Positions 34,763-42,885 of a stretch of 64,000 nt of DNA are shown one piece after another. Under the pieces are notes generated by a model. The model ran no database searches. It had not been told where the DNA came from and worked only from the letters and a program-made list of their open reading frames with translations. The stretch comes from Arsenicicoccus cauae (lineage in GTDB: Bacteria; Actinomycetota; Actinomycetes; Actinomycetales; Dermatophilaceae), in NCBI RefSeq assembly GCF_009707125.1, contig NZ_WLVL01000021.1, positions 104,468 to 168,467 on the forward strand. Direction: 5' to 3'. Both the position numbers and the translations under genes were made by a program. Every line of letters starts with the position of its first letter. Positions within the stretch are counted from its first letter, which is position 1.

Positions 34763-34788
34763 GGAATGTCTGTCCTCTCCCGGTCGTT
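34763..34788 (+). promoter_or_regulatory. SigR/SigH-type promoter (GGAAT-N18-GTT)
   Basis: GGAAT at 34763-34767 and GTT at 34786-34788 are exactly 18 nt apart, matching the consensus of the thiol-oxidative-stress sigma factors SigR (Streptomyces) and SigH (Mycobacterium). It lies 33 nt ahead of the ATG of the 42-residue ORF. The 115 bases between it and tRNA-Pro hold nothing else recognisable. Confidence 0.6.
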
Positions 34789-34820
34789 GAACGATCCAGG
34801 AACCACCGAGAGGAACCCCC

Positions 34821-34949
34821 ATGTCCCCACGCCGCACGAAGGCCTACCTCGACGCCCGCCACCTGCTGCGCAAGCACCAGGAGACCCACGGGGAGCTGCG
34901 CGGCGTGCTCGCGCGCCGCACCGAGAGCGAGCCCACCGGCCACGAGTGA
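34821..34949 (+). CDS. Small 42-residue basic protein, probably stress-induced
   Basis: An intact ORF encoding a highly charged helical peptide that begins MSPRRTKAYLDARHLLRK and ends TESEPTGHE. It has a GAGAGGAA ribosome-binding site 5 nt upstream, a GGAAT-N18-GTT promoter, and a perfect 17-bp terminator hairpin 21 nt after the stop, so it is a complete monocistronic unit. The lysine/arginine/histidine content would allow nucleic-acid or ribosome binding, but that is speculation. No known family was recognised. It was too short to be called by length alone; the flanking signals are the main support. Confidence 0.7.
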   Translation: MSPRRTKAYLDARHLLRKHQETHGELRGVLARRTESEPTGHE

Positions 34950-34970
34950 CGCGGGCTCGGCCCATAGACC

Positions 34971-35013
34971 GGCGCGGATCCACCTCCTACCCCCTTGGAG
35001 GTGGATCCGCGCC
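34971..35013 (+). terminator. Terminator after the 42-residue ORF
   Basis: GGCGCGGATCCACCTCC (34971-34987) pairs perfectly over 17 bp with GGAGGTGGATCCGCGCC (34997-35013), with a 9-nt pyrimidine-rich loop, followed by TTTG. It also lies downstream of the convergent NmrA-family gene and may serve both strands. Confidence 0.88.
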
Positions 35014-35045
35014 TTTGTCGTGCGGGGACCGCGGTTGCGAGGAGG

Positions 35046-35906
35046 TCAGCGCGGCGGGGTGCTGCGCAGGTATTCCTCCAGGCTCGTCTGCCGCGAACCG
35101 GTGAGCTCGTGAACGGCACTGCTCACCGTCGCCATCGTGCCGTCGGCGATCGCGGTGTAGGTGCTCACCCAGGCGTCGACCTGCCAGTCGGGGGCGCCGT
35201 AGCCGACCCGGGAGGCGTATGCCTCGTCGAGCGTCTCGTCGTGATAGCTGACGCTTGTCCCCCGCACCGCGGAGATGGTGCTCGCCACCTCGTCGAGGGT
35301 CAGCGCCTGCGGCCCCGTGAGGTCATAGGTGCGATTGGTGTGCGCGGCCGGGTCCGACAGCACCGCGGCCGCCGAGCGCGCGACATCGGCTCGCGCGACG
35401 AACGCGCAGGCGCCCTCTCCCGCAGGCCCGCGGATGACCCCGTCCTCGCCCACCAGCGCCTCGGTGAAGTCGAGGTAGAAGCTGTCGCGCAGGAAGGTCC
35501 ACGCCATGCCGGAGGCCTTGATGTGCTCCTCGGTGGCGTGATGGTCGCGCGCGAGGGTGAAGGTCGCGTCCGGCGCGGCGCCGAGGAAGGACGTGTAGAC
35601 CACGTGCCGCACCCCGGCCGCCGCCGCCGCGTCGACGAAGGTGCGGTGCTGCGCCAAGCGGTCCGCGCTCTCGGACGCCGACACCATGAGCAGCACGTCG
35701 ACCCCGGCCAGCGCCCGCGTCGCCGCGTCCAGGTCGCCGAACTCGGCGGCGGCGACGTCCGTGACTGCGTCGTGGTGCGGCACCCGCGGGCTTGACGGGT
35801 CACGCACGACGAGGCGGTGCGGCATACCGGCCTGGTCGAGGAGCCGGGAGACCAGCCCCCCGAGCTGTCCGGTGGCTCCGGTCGTGGCGAGGGTCGTGCT
35901 CGTCAT
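35046..35906 (-). CDS. NmrA/HSCARG-family NAD(P)-binding oxidoreductase
   Basis: A 286-residue atypical short-chain dehydrogenase. The dinucleotide-binding motif is TGATGQLGGLVSRLL near residue 9, and the family pattern continues with RHVVYTSFLGAAPDA and AWTFLRDSFYLDF. It resembles QorB-type NAD(P)H:quinone oxidoreductases. The classical SDR YxxxK pair is not evident, as is normal for this branch. A GGAGGA ribosome-binding site precedes the ATG. It is a single gene beyond the end of the der operon. Confidence 0.85.
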   Translation of the reverse strand: MTSTTLATTGATGQLGGLVSRLLDQAGMPHRLVVRDPSSPRVPHHDAVTDVAAAEFGDLDAATRALAGVDVLLMVSASESADRLAQHRTFVDAAAAAGVRHVVYTSFLGAAPDATFTLARDHHATEEHIKASGMAWTFLRDSFYLDFTEALVGEDGVIRGPAGEGACAFVARADVARSAAAVLSDPAAHTNRTYDLTGPQALTLDEVASTISAVRGTSVSYHDETLDEAYASRVGYGAPDWQVDAWVSTYTAIADGTMATVSSAVHELTGSRQTSLEEYLRSTPPR

Positions 35907-35982
35907 CAGGTCCTCCTCGACGTCGTCGTGGGTCGGGTGCCGTGGGTGCCAGCCCGACTCTCCCCGGCCGTATGCCGGGCGC

Positions 35983-37491
35983 CTACCGCGACTGGCGGCC
36001 GCGCTTCTCGCGCACGCGCACCGAGATCTCGATCGGCGTGCCCTCGAAGCCGAACTCCTCGCGCAGCCGCCGCTCGAGGAACCGGCGGTAGCCGGCCTCG
36101 ATGAAGCCGGACGCGAAGATCACGAACCGCGGCGGCCGCGTGGACGCCTGCGTCGCGAACAGGATGCGCGGCTGCTTGCCTCCGCGCACGGGGTGCGGGT
36201 GCCCGGCCACGATCTCGCCGAGGAAGGCGTTGAGCCGCCCGGTGGGCACGCGCGTGTCCCAGGAGTCCAGGGCCGTCTCGAGATAGGGCACGAGCTTGCC
36301 GGTGTTGCGCCCGGTCAGCGCGGACAGGTTGACGCGCGGGGCCCACTGGATCTGCACGAGCTCACGCTCGATCTCGCGCTCCAGGTAGTAGCGGCGCTCC
36401 TCGTCGACGGTGTCCCACTTGTTGTAGGCGACGATCAGGGCACGCCCCGCGTCGACGACCTGCTGGATGACGCGGATGTCCTGCTCGGAGATGGGCTCGC
36501 CGGCGTCGACGAGGACGATCGCGACCTCGGCCTTCTCGAGGGCCGACTGGGTGCGCAGGCTGGCATAGAAGTCGGCGCCGCGGGTTTGGTGGACGCGCCG
36601 CCGGATGCCAGCGGTGTCCACGAAGCGCCACGTGGTGTCGCCGAGGCGGATCAGCTCGTCGACGGGGTCGCGGGTGGTGCCGGCGACGTTGTCGACGACG
36701 ACGCGCTCCTCCCCCGCCAGCTTGTTGAGCAGCGAGGACTTGCCGACGTTGGGGCGACCGAGCAGCGCCACGCGGCGGGGCCCGCCGCGCTCGTAGGCCC
36801 CGCCGACCTTGGACACCTCGGGCAGCACCCGCAGCACCTCGTCGAGGACGTCACCGGAGCCACGGCCGTGCAACGCCGAGACGGGCCACGGCTGGCCGAG
36901 CCCGAGGCCCCAGAGCATGGCGGCGTCGGCCTCGGCGCGCTGGTCGTCGACCTTGTTGGCCACGAGGATCACGGGCTTGCCGGAGCGGCGGAGCATCTTG
37001 ACGACGGCCTCGTCGGTGTCGGTGGCCCCGACGGTGGCGTCCACGACGAACATCACGGCGTCGGCCAGCTCGACGGCGACCTCGGCCTGCTCGGCGACCC
37101 GCAGGTGGATGCCCTTGGCGTCGACCTCCCAGCCGCCGGTGTCGACGAGCGTGAACCGTCGCCCGGTCCACTCCGCCTCGTAGGCGACTCGGTCGCGGGT
37201 CACGCCGGGCACGTCCTCGACGACGGCCTCGCGGCGGCCGAGGATGCGGTTGACCAGGGTGGACTTGCCGACGTTGGGGCGGCCGACCACGGCGAGCACG
37301 GGCAGCGGCCCGGCGTTGTCGTCGTCGTCCTGCGAGCCCGGCTCGGCGTCGATGAGGGCGCGGTCCTCGTCGGACAGCTCAAAGTCCTCGAGCCCCGCCC
37401 GCAGCGCCTGCTCGACCCCCTCGTCGAGGGCGCCCTCGGCCGCGGGCCCCACCTGGGTCTCGTCGGAGGTCGGGTTGTCGTGGTCGGTCAC
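35983..37491 (-). CDS. der: Ribosome biogenesis GTPase Der (EngA)
   Basis: A 502-residue protein with two tandem GTPase domains and a C-terminal KH-like domain. Both G1 loops read GRPNVGKS (residues 70-77 and about 247), each followed by VTRD/TTRD, DT(A)G and NKVD or NKWD motifs. Der acts in 50S subunit assembly. The acidic N-terminal 60-residue extension is common in actinobacteria. The GTG start overlaps the stop of the HTH antitoxin gene (GTGA), so der translation is now coupled to the toxin-antitoxin pair inserted upstream. The 76 bases after the stop contain nothing evident. Confidence 0.95.
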   Translation of the reverse strand: MTDHDNPTSDETQVGPAAEGALDEGVEQALRAGLEDFELSDEDRALIDAEPGSQDDDDNAGPLPVLAVVGRPNVGKSTLVNRILGRREAVVEDVPGVTRDRVAYEAEWTGRRFTLVDTGGWEVDAKGIHLRVAEQAEVAVELADAVMFVVDATVGATDTDEAVVKMLRRSGKPVILVANKVDDQRAEADAAMLWGLGLGQPWPVSALHGRGSGDVLDEVLRVLPEVSKVGGAYERGGPRRVALLGRPNVGKSSLLNKLAGEERVVVDNVAGTTRDPVDELIRLGDTTWRFVDTAGIRRRVHQTRGADFYASLRTQSALEKAEVAIVLVDAGEPISEQDIRVIQQVVDAGRALIVAYNKWDTVDEERRYYLEREIERELVQIQWAPRVNLSALTGRNTGKLVPYLETALDSWDTRVPTGRLNAFLGEIVAGHPHPVRGGKQPRILFATQASTRPPRFVIFASGFIEAGYRRFLERRLREEFGFEGTPIEISVRVREKRGRQSR

Positions 37492-38081
37492 GTGAGCGGT
37501 CCTTCAGCAGTCCTTGCCGTATGCCGCGGAGCGGGCACCGGCATCCCATTGTCCCTCACGCCCCGCCGCGGCCCGAACGAGCGACGCGACGCGCCCACCT
37601 GTCCCGCCGGACGGGCATCCGCGCAGCCACCCTCACCGGGGTCCTGGCCACGAACCCCGGCGACGCGACGCATCCGGACGACCAGGGAGGCCGCCGGCGA
37701 GACCTTGCCGGACGCGTAGGTCGACAGCCGCGACGGTGACGTGCCGATGCGCTCGGCGAAGGCCTTGCGCGACAGTCCGCTCGCCGCGACGAGCGCCGTG
37801 ACCTCGTCGGCCACCGCCGCCTTCTCGGCAGCCTCGGCGGCCGCGCGTGCGTCGGCGATCGAGCGCTGCAGGAGCGGCGTCACGCCATACGGCTGCTCGT
37901 AGTTGAAGTAGTCCTCGAGCGAGCGCGCCACCGGGCCCCAAGGGTCGGCCTGGACGGCGCGATGGATCCGGCGCCAGTCGGCGAGACCGCCGCGCTCGAC
38001 GGCCGTGACCAGTCCCTCGTAGGGCCACGACTCGACCGGGTCGCTCGGGTCGGCGTCGACGTTGCGAAAGCTCAGCGCCAT
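37488..38081 (-). CDS. HTH-domain protein, putative antitoxin partner of AbiEii-type toxin
   Basis: A 197-residue protein. Residues about 100-142 contain a helix-turn-helix ([20 protein letters not shown] then [20 protein letters not shown]). The first 95 residues are acidic/aromatic ([16 protein letters not shown]). The last 55 residues are arginine/glycine/proline-rich with no fold evident and may be a degenerate extension. The ATG overlaps the toxin stop (TGATG) and its stop overlaps the der GTG. In related actinobacterial loci a small HTH protein follows the AbiEii-like nucleotidyltransferase and is presumed to neutralise and autoregulate it; that role is inferred here. Confidence 0.7.
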   Translation of the reverse strand: MALSFRNVDADPSDPVESWPYEGLVTAVERGGLADWRRIHRAVQADPWGPVARSLEDYFNYEQPYGVTPLLQRSIADARAAAEAAEKAAVADEVTALVAASGLSRKAFAERIGTSPSRLSTYASGKVSPAASLVVRMRRVAGVRGQDPGEGGCADARPAGQVGASRRSFGPRRGVRDNGMPVPAPRHTARTAEGPLT

Positions 38082-38761
38082 CACTCGTCCCCGTCCACCA
38101 TGGCCGCGGCAAGGTCTGCGCACACCTGCACCACCGCCGACCAGTCGTGCCACCGGGGCAGCAGCCCCTTGTATCGAGGCAGCTCGTCGATCGTGCGGCG
38201 GTCGCGGGGGTCGGGCTGGGCCAACCGCTCCACGAGAAGTGTTGACACGGCACCCTGCTCGTCGGATCGGTCCGCGTAGTAGTCGTCGATGGCGAGCAGC
38301 GTCGTCACGGCAGGCGCGTGACCCATCGCGTCCGCCAGGGCAGCGACGTCGAGGTAGTCCCGGGTCTGGTTGCGCTGGACCACCAGGTAGGCCTTGACGC
38401 GCAGGGTCTCCTCGATCGTCGGCACCACCAGCTCCCCGGCGCCGGCCACCTCGACGCGCGCCGTCTCCAGCGGGCGACGCCGTCGCAGCTGTCGAAGCCC
38501 TGCCTCGACCCCGTCCAGGGAGCCGAGGATGGTGAACGGCGGGGACGACGCCCGCACGCTGGTGGCCCAGCCGCCGCTCGCCTCGACCGCGTCAAGGACA
38601 GCCCCGTAGCGCTCGACCAGGTCGGTCAGGACATGGTCGTGGTCGAAGGACTGGCGGTGACCGGCGTAGTAGGCGGCTGCCGAGCCACCGACCAGCACGG
38701 CATCCGGCACCAGCCGCTGGAGCCGGACGGCCGACTGCAGCACCTCCGCGAGCACATCCAT
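38081..38761 (-). CDS. AbiEii/AbiGii-family nucleotidyltransferase toxin
   Basis: A 226-residue protein of the DNA-polymerase-beta-like nucleotidyltransferase group. The core motif is VLVGGSAAAYYAG (residues 23-34) followed by SFDHDHV (38-44), giving the D-x-D metal pair D40/D42, and RVKAYLVVQRNQTRDYLDVAAL provides later catalytic-domain residues. Relatives (AbiEii, MenT) add nucleotides to tRNA and stop growth. Unlike classical AbiE the toxin gene comes first. The ATG sits 6 nt after a TATGAT -10 box, the best in the window, so the pair has its own leaderless promoter inside the cmk-plsC-der cluster. Confidence 0.82.
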   Translation of the reverse strand: MDVLAEVLQSAVRLQRLVPDAVLVGGSAAAYYAGHRQSFDHDHVLTDLVERYGAVLDAVEASGGWATSVRASSPPFTILGSLDGVEAGLRQLRRRRPLETARVEVAGAGELVVPTIEETLRVKAYLVVQRNQTRDYLDVAALADAMGHAPAVTTLLAIDDYYADRSDEQGAVSTLLVERLAQPDPRDRRTIDELPRYKGLLPRWHDWSAVVQVCADLAAAMVDGDE

Positions 38762-38781
38762 GAAATGATCATATCTGATAA
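38762..38781 (-). promoter_or_regulatory. Toxin-antitoxin promoter with overlapping palindrome
   Basis: On the minus strand TATGAT (38773-38768) is followed after 6 nt by the toxin ATG. The 8-bp palindrome ATGATCAT (38765-38772) overlaps the -10 box and could be the autoregulatory operator. This AT-rich patch interrupts an otherwise GC-rich operon. Confidence 0.6.
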
Positions 38782-38794
38782 CGAGCCATGGCCA

Positions 38795-39445
38795 TCATCG
38801 GTGGGCGGCGACGTGCTCGCGCAGGTGCTCGTGGATCTGGGACGTCGCGAGGCGGAGGCGCTCGCGACCGGGGACGCCAGCGGGCGCCTCGACGGAGAAG
38901 GGTTCGCCGAACGCCACCACCATCCGCGCGCCCGGTCGTGGCAGCGACCCGGCACCTCGTCCGGGAGCGCGCGTGCCGACGCAGGCCACGGGCACGACCT
39001 GCGCGCCGGTCTGCAGCACGAGCCAGGCGGCGCCCTGCTGCACGGCGGCGACCTCTCCGGTGCCGCGGGTGCCCTCGGGGAAGACACCGACCACTCCCCC
39101 GGCCTCCAGCACCGTGCGGGCCGAGGCCAGGGCCTGACGGTCACCGGTGGCGCGGTCGACGGGGATCTGGCCGAGACGCAGCAGGAGGCGACCGAGGCGG
39201 CCGGCATACACCTCCTGCTTGACCAGGAAGTGCGGGGTGCGCGGCGCGACCGCGGCGACCAGGGGGCCGTCGAGCAGGCCGCTGTGGTTGGCGACGAGGA
39301 CCACCGGCCCCGACGTGGGGAAGGACGCGCGCCCCAGCACGGACAGGCGGTACATCCGCAGGACGCCGCGCACCACGCGGGCGGTGGCGCCCATGAGGCG
39401 GTCGCTCGCGCGTGCGGGATCGAGCTCGGGGCGGGCCTCAGTCAC
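38795..39445 (-). CDS. plsC: 1-acyl-sn-glycerol-3-phosphate acyltransferase family protein
   Basis: A 216-residue membrane-associated acyltransferase with the catalytic NHSGLLDGP (H-x4-D) motif near residue 53, the substrate motif FPEGTRG near 123, and the VPVACVGTR segment. It would acylate lysophosphatidic acid in phospholipid synthesis. The ATG overlaps the end of cmk by 8 nt, so the two are co-transcribed, as in many actinobacteria. The toxin promoter follows its stop. Confidence 0.88.
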   Translation of the reverse strand: MTEARPELDPARASDRLMGATARVVRGVLRMYRLSVLGRASFPTSGPVVLVANHSGLLDGPLVAAVAPRTPHFLVKQEVYAGRLGRLLLRLGQIPVDRATGDRQALASARTVLEAGGVVGVFPEGTRGTGEVAAVQQGAAWLVLQTGAQVVPVACVGTRAPGRGAGSLPRPGARMVVAFGEPFSVEAPAGVPGRERLRLATSQIHEHLREHVAAHR

Positions 39446-40193
39446 GGATGCGGCCCAGGTCGGACGCGATCTGGTCGAGCACCGCCTCGACCGAGCCCTG
39501 CAGGCTGAGGTCGGAGGTGTCGATCAAGGAGACGCCGGGCGCGGCCTGCATGAAGCTCGACACGGTCGAGTCGTCGCGGTCGCGGCGCACGATCTGGTCG
39601 CGGGTCGCCTCGACGTTGGCGGTGGAGGCGTTGCCGTGCAGCTCGGTCGAGCGTCGCGCGAGGCGGGCCTCCTCGCTGGCGTAGAGCAGGATCCGCACGT
39701 CCGAGTCCGGGGCGACGACGGTGGTGATGTCGCGGCCCTCGGCGACGATGCCACCGCGCTCGCGCCCGACCAGACCGATGATCTCGCGCTGGCGGCGACG
39801 CAGCTCGTCGCGGACGTCGAGGTTGGTGGCGACCGCGCTGACCTGGGTCGAGATCTCGGTCGTGCGGATCGGCACGGAGATGTCCGTCCCCCCGACCTCG
39901 ACGCCCGGCGCCTCCGGGTCGGTCCCGATGGTGAGCGGCATGGCTCGCACCGCGGCGGCCACGCCCTCGGCGTCGGTCAGGTCGACGTGCTGGTCCAGGC
40001 ACCACCAGGTGGCCGCGCGATACATCGCCCCGGTGTCGAGGTAGCCATAGCGCAGCCGCGACGCGACCGCTCGCGCGACGCTGGACTTGCCCGACCCCGA
40101 GGGCCCGTCGATGGCGACGACGACCAGGTCAGGGCCGTTCATGTGGTCGCCTGGCGGGGTCGGTGCGGGGGTCTGCGAGGCGCGGCTGGTCAT
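39438..40193 (-). CDS. cmk: Cytidylate kinase
   Basis: A 251-residue P-loop kinase phosphorylating CMP/dCMP. The Walker A motif is GPSGSGKSSVAR, followed by YLDTGAMYRA and the lid region RDQIVRRDRDDS. The ATG at 40193 is used here, but the first 17 residues (MTSRASQTPAPTPPGDH) are dispensable and the ATG at 40142 (MNGPDLVVVAIDGP) may be the true start, which would match the usual length of about 230. It follows tyrA by 10 nt and precedes plsC with an 8-nt overlap. Confidence 0.94.
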   Translation of the reverse strand: MTSRASQTPAPTPPGDHMNGPDLVVVAIDGPSGSGKSSVARAVASRLRYGYLDTGAMYRAATWWCLDQHVDLTDAEGVAAAVRAMPLTIGTDPEAPGVEVGGTDISVPIRTTEISTQVSAVATNLDVRDELRRRQREIIGLVGRERGGIVAEGRDITTVVAPDSDVRILLYASEEARLARRSTELHGNASTANVEATRDQIVRRDRDDSTVSSFMQAAPGVSLIDTSDLSLQGSVEAVLDQIASDLGRIRD

Positions 40194-40203
40194 GGCCGCG
40201 AGC

Positions 40204-41325
40204 CTAGTGGATGCGCCATCCGGTGGACTGCAGGTGGGTGCGCAGGCGGTCGCTCGTAGCGGGCAGCACGGACACCTCGGCCAGCGCCACGGGATGACCG
40301 ACAGCGTGCTCCAGGTGCAGGTCCTCGATGTTGATGCCCGCGTCGCCGACCTCGGCGAAGAGCCGGCCCAGGGAGCCCGGCTCGTCGGGGATCACGACCG
40401 TGACCACGTCGTATGCCGTGGGCGCGCCACCGTGCTTGCCGGGGACGCGGGCACGGCCGCGGTTGCCGTCGTCGAGGAGGCGGGCGAGCACGGCTCGGGC
40501 ACCCGGCGCGTCCCGCTCCGGGGTGTGGTGATGCGGGGTGGCGGCCTCGTCGGCGAGCGCCCCGAGCGCGTCCAGCGCCGCGGCGAGGTCCGACTGGACG
40601 TCGAGCAGCACCTCGCGGACCCCGGCGGCGTTGCCCGCGAGGATCTGGGTCCACAGCTGGGGGTCGCTGGCGGCGATGCGGGTGACGTCCCGCAGGCCCT
40701 GGCCGGCGAGGCCCACGGCATGCTCGTCGCGGTCCCGCAGCCGGGCCGCGGTGAGCGTGGCCATGACCTGGGGGACGTGCGAGACGGCCGCGACGGCGGC
40801 GTCATGCTCCTCGGCGGTCATCACTACGACCTCGCCACGGGCCGCCCGAGCCAGGGCGCGCACCGTCTCCACGGCCTGCGGGGTCGAGTCCGGCATCGGC
40901 ACGACGACCCACGCCCGCCCCTCGAACAGGTCGGGCCGTCCGGCGACCGCGCCGGATCGCTCGCGCCCCGCCATGGGGTGGCTGCCGACATACCGCTGCG
41001 ACGACCCCGGCCCCGCGAGCGCCGCGACGCCGGAGGCGATGGCCCCCTTGACCGAGGCGACGTCGGTCACGACGGCGTCTGGCCAGCGGTCGAGCTGCTC
41101 GACCACCACGCCGGCCGCGACGTCCGGGGGCGCGGCGACGACCACCACGTCGGGCGTCTCGTCGTCGATGGTGCCGGCCCCCAGGTCACGGGCCAGGGCC
41201 ACCGCCGTCGGGGACGGGTCCTGCAGGCTGACCTGCCACCCGGCGGCGCGCAGCGCCAGCCCGACCGACGTGCCGATGAGGCCGGTGCCGACGATCCGGG
41301 CACGTCGGGTCGGACCCGGGCTCAC
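40204..41325 (-). CDS. tyrA: Prephenate dehydrogenase with ACT domain
   Basis: A 373-residue tyrosine-pathway enzyme converting prephenate to 4-hydroxyphenylpyruvate with NAD(P). The Rossmann motif is IVGTGLIGTSVGLALRAAG near residue 11, and the catalytic-region motif SHPMAGRERSG is near 118. The C-terminal about 75 residues (VVTVVIPDEPGSLGRLFAEV then INIEDLHLEH) form an ACT domain for probable feedback control by tyrosine. The GTG start overlaps the rluB stop (GTGA). Confidence 0.93.
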   Translation of the reverse strand: MSPGPTRRARIVGTGLIGTSVGLALRAAGWQVSLQDPSPTAVALARDLGAGTIDDETPDVVVVAAPPDVAAGVVVEQLDRWPDAVVTDVASVKGAIASGVAALAGPGSSQRYVGSHPMAGRERSGAVAGRPDLFEGRAWVVVPMPDSTPQAVETVRALARAARGEVVVMTAEEHDAAVAAVSHVPQVMATLTAARLRDRDEHAVGLAGQGLRDVTRIAASDPQLWTQILAGNAAGVREVLLDVQSDLAAALDALGALADEAATPHHHTPERDAPGARAVLARLLDDGNRGRARVPGKHGGAPTAYDVVTVVIPDEPGSLGRLFAEVGDAGINIEDLHLEHAVGHPVALAEVSVLPATSDRLRTHLQSTGWRIH

Positions 41326-42254
41326 AGCTGGGCGGCGTCGTAGAGGGAGGAGACCTCGGCCCGCGTCAGCGCGCGCATCTTGCCGGCCTTGAGGGTGCCG
41401 AGGCTGACCTCGCCCACCTTGATGCGCACGAGGTTGAGCACGGGGTGCCCGACGGCCTCGAGCATGCGCCGGACGATGTGCTTGCGGCCCTCGTGCAGCA
41501 CGATCTCGACCACGGCCTTGCCGGGCGAGGAGTCGACGACCTTGAACGAGTCGACCCGCGCCGGGCCGTCCTCGAGCTCGACGCCCTCGCGCAGCTGCTG
41601 GCCGAGGTCGCGTGGCAGCGGCCCGGGGACCTGCGCGAGATAGGTCTTGGTGACGCCGTAGGCAGGGTGCTGCAGACGGTGCGCGAGCTCGCCGTCGTTG
41701 GTGAGCAGGAGCAGCCCCTCGGTGTCCTGGTCGAGCCGACCGACGTGAAAGAGCCGCTGCTTGCGGCCCTCGCCGAGGTAGTCGCCGATGTCCACGCGAC
41801 CGAGCTCGTCGTGCATGCTCGTGACGACGTTGAGCGGCTTGTTGAACGCCAGGTAGACCTTGCTCTCGTCGAAGATCACCCGCTCGCCGTCCACGTGGAC
41901 CTGCTGGGTCTCGGGGTCGACGCGCACGCCCATGTCGGTGACGACGTGCCCGTCCACCTGGACGTGGCCCTCCGCGATGAGCCGCTCGCAGGTCCGGCGG
42001 CTGCCGACGCCGGCGCCCGCCAGGAGCTTCTGCAGGCGGGTGCCCTCGGGGTTGTGGACGTCGACGTAGGGCTCGGAGGAGCGGGGTCGCTGCGGCTGCT
42101 GGGCGCGGCGCTGCCCGGCGACCCGCTTGGCGCCCGGGCCCATGCGACGCGGGGCTCCCGGCGCGCTCGAGCGGCTCGTGCCGCCCGAGCCGCTGCGGCG
42201 GCCTCCGCCGGCGGACCCGGACGACCGGTTGGACCTGTTCGGCTGCGGACTCAT
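41322..42254 (-). CDS. rluB: RluB/RsuA-family pseudouridine synthase
   Basis: A 310-residue RNA-modifying enzyme. A low-complexity Ser/Gly/Arg N-terminal tail (about residues 1-65) precedes an S4 RNA-binding domain (RLQKLLAGAGVGSRRTCERL) and the catalytic domain with the active-site aspartate in GRLDQDTEGLLLLTND. It most likely modifies a 23S rRNA uridine. It lies 1 nt downstream of scpB, as in Rv1710-Rv1711, and overlaps tyrA. Confidence 0.92.
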   Translation of the reverse strand: MSPQPNRSNRSSGSAGGGRRSGSGGTSRSSAPGAPRRMGPGAKRVAGQRRAQQPQRPRSSEPYVDVHNPEGTRLQKLLAGAGVGSRRTCERLIAEGHVQVDGHVVTDMGVRVDPETQQVHVDGERVIFDESKVYLAFNKPLNVVTSMHDELGRVDIGDYLGEGRKQRLFHVGRLDQDTEGLLLLTNDGELAHRLQHPAYGVTKTYLAQVPGPLPRDLGQQLREGVELEDGPARVDSFKVVDSSPGKAVVEIVLHEGRKHIVRRMLEAVGHPVLNLVRIKVGEVSLGTLKAGKMRALTRAEVSSLYDAAQL

Positions 42255-42255
42255 G

Positions 42256-42885
42256 TCAGCGCCCCTGTTCTGCGATCTCGTCGAGGATGTCGGTGTCTGG
42301 CAGGTACGGCGCCAGGGCCGGCAGCTCGTCCAGGCTCGTAAGGCCCATCCGCTGCAAGAAGTAGGGGGTCGTGCCGTAGAGCACGGCCCCGGTGGTCTCG
42401 TCGTGGCCGGTCTCGGTGATCAGGCCACGGGTCATGAGGGTGCGGATCACGCCGTCGACGCTGACCCCGCGGACCGCGCTGACGCGGGCCCGGGACACCG
42501 GCTGGCGATAGGCGATGACCGCGAGGGTCTCCAGGGAGGCCTGGGTGAGCTTGGCGCGCTGCCCGTCGAGCAGGAACTTCTCCACGGCCGGGGCGTACTC
42601 CGGGCGGGAGTAGATGCGCCAGCCACCGGCGAAGTCCCGCAGCTGGTAACCACGCGAGCCCTCGTCGTACTCCCGGGCGAGGTCGACGAGCTGCTCGTGC
42701 ACATGGTCAAGGGGGACCTCCAGCGCGGCCGCGAGGGTGCTCTCGTCGATCGGCTCCTCCACGACCATGAGGACGGCCTCGAGCGCGCCGCGCAGCCCGG
42801 CCGGGAAGTGGCGCACGTCGAACGCCTCCTCCTCGACCTGAGGTTTCGGCTCATCGGCCTGCACCTCGACCTGAGCCTCAGACAT
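42256..42885 (-). CDS. scpB: Segregation and condensation protein B
   Basis: A 209-residue protein with the double winged-helix ScpB fold: ALEAVLMVVEEPIDESTLAA, LRDFAGGWRIYSRPEYAPAV and TLAVIAYRQPVSRARVSAVRG are family hallmarks. ScpB dimers bind ScpA and the SMC ATPase to organise the chromosome. Its start overlaps scpA by 8 nt. Confidence 0.95.
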   Translation of the reverse strand: MSEAQVEVQADEPKPQVEEEAFDVRHFPAGLRGALEAVLMVVEEPIDESTLAAALEVPLDHVHEQLVDLAREYDEGSRGYQLRDFAGGWRIYSRPEYAPAVEKFLLDGQRAKLTQASLETLAVIAYRQPVSRARVSAVRGVSVDGVIRTLMTRGLITETGHDETTGAVLYGTTPYFLQRMGLTSLDELPALAPYLPDTDILDEIAEQGR

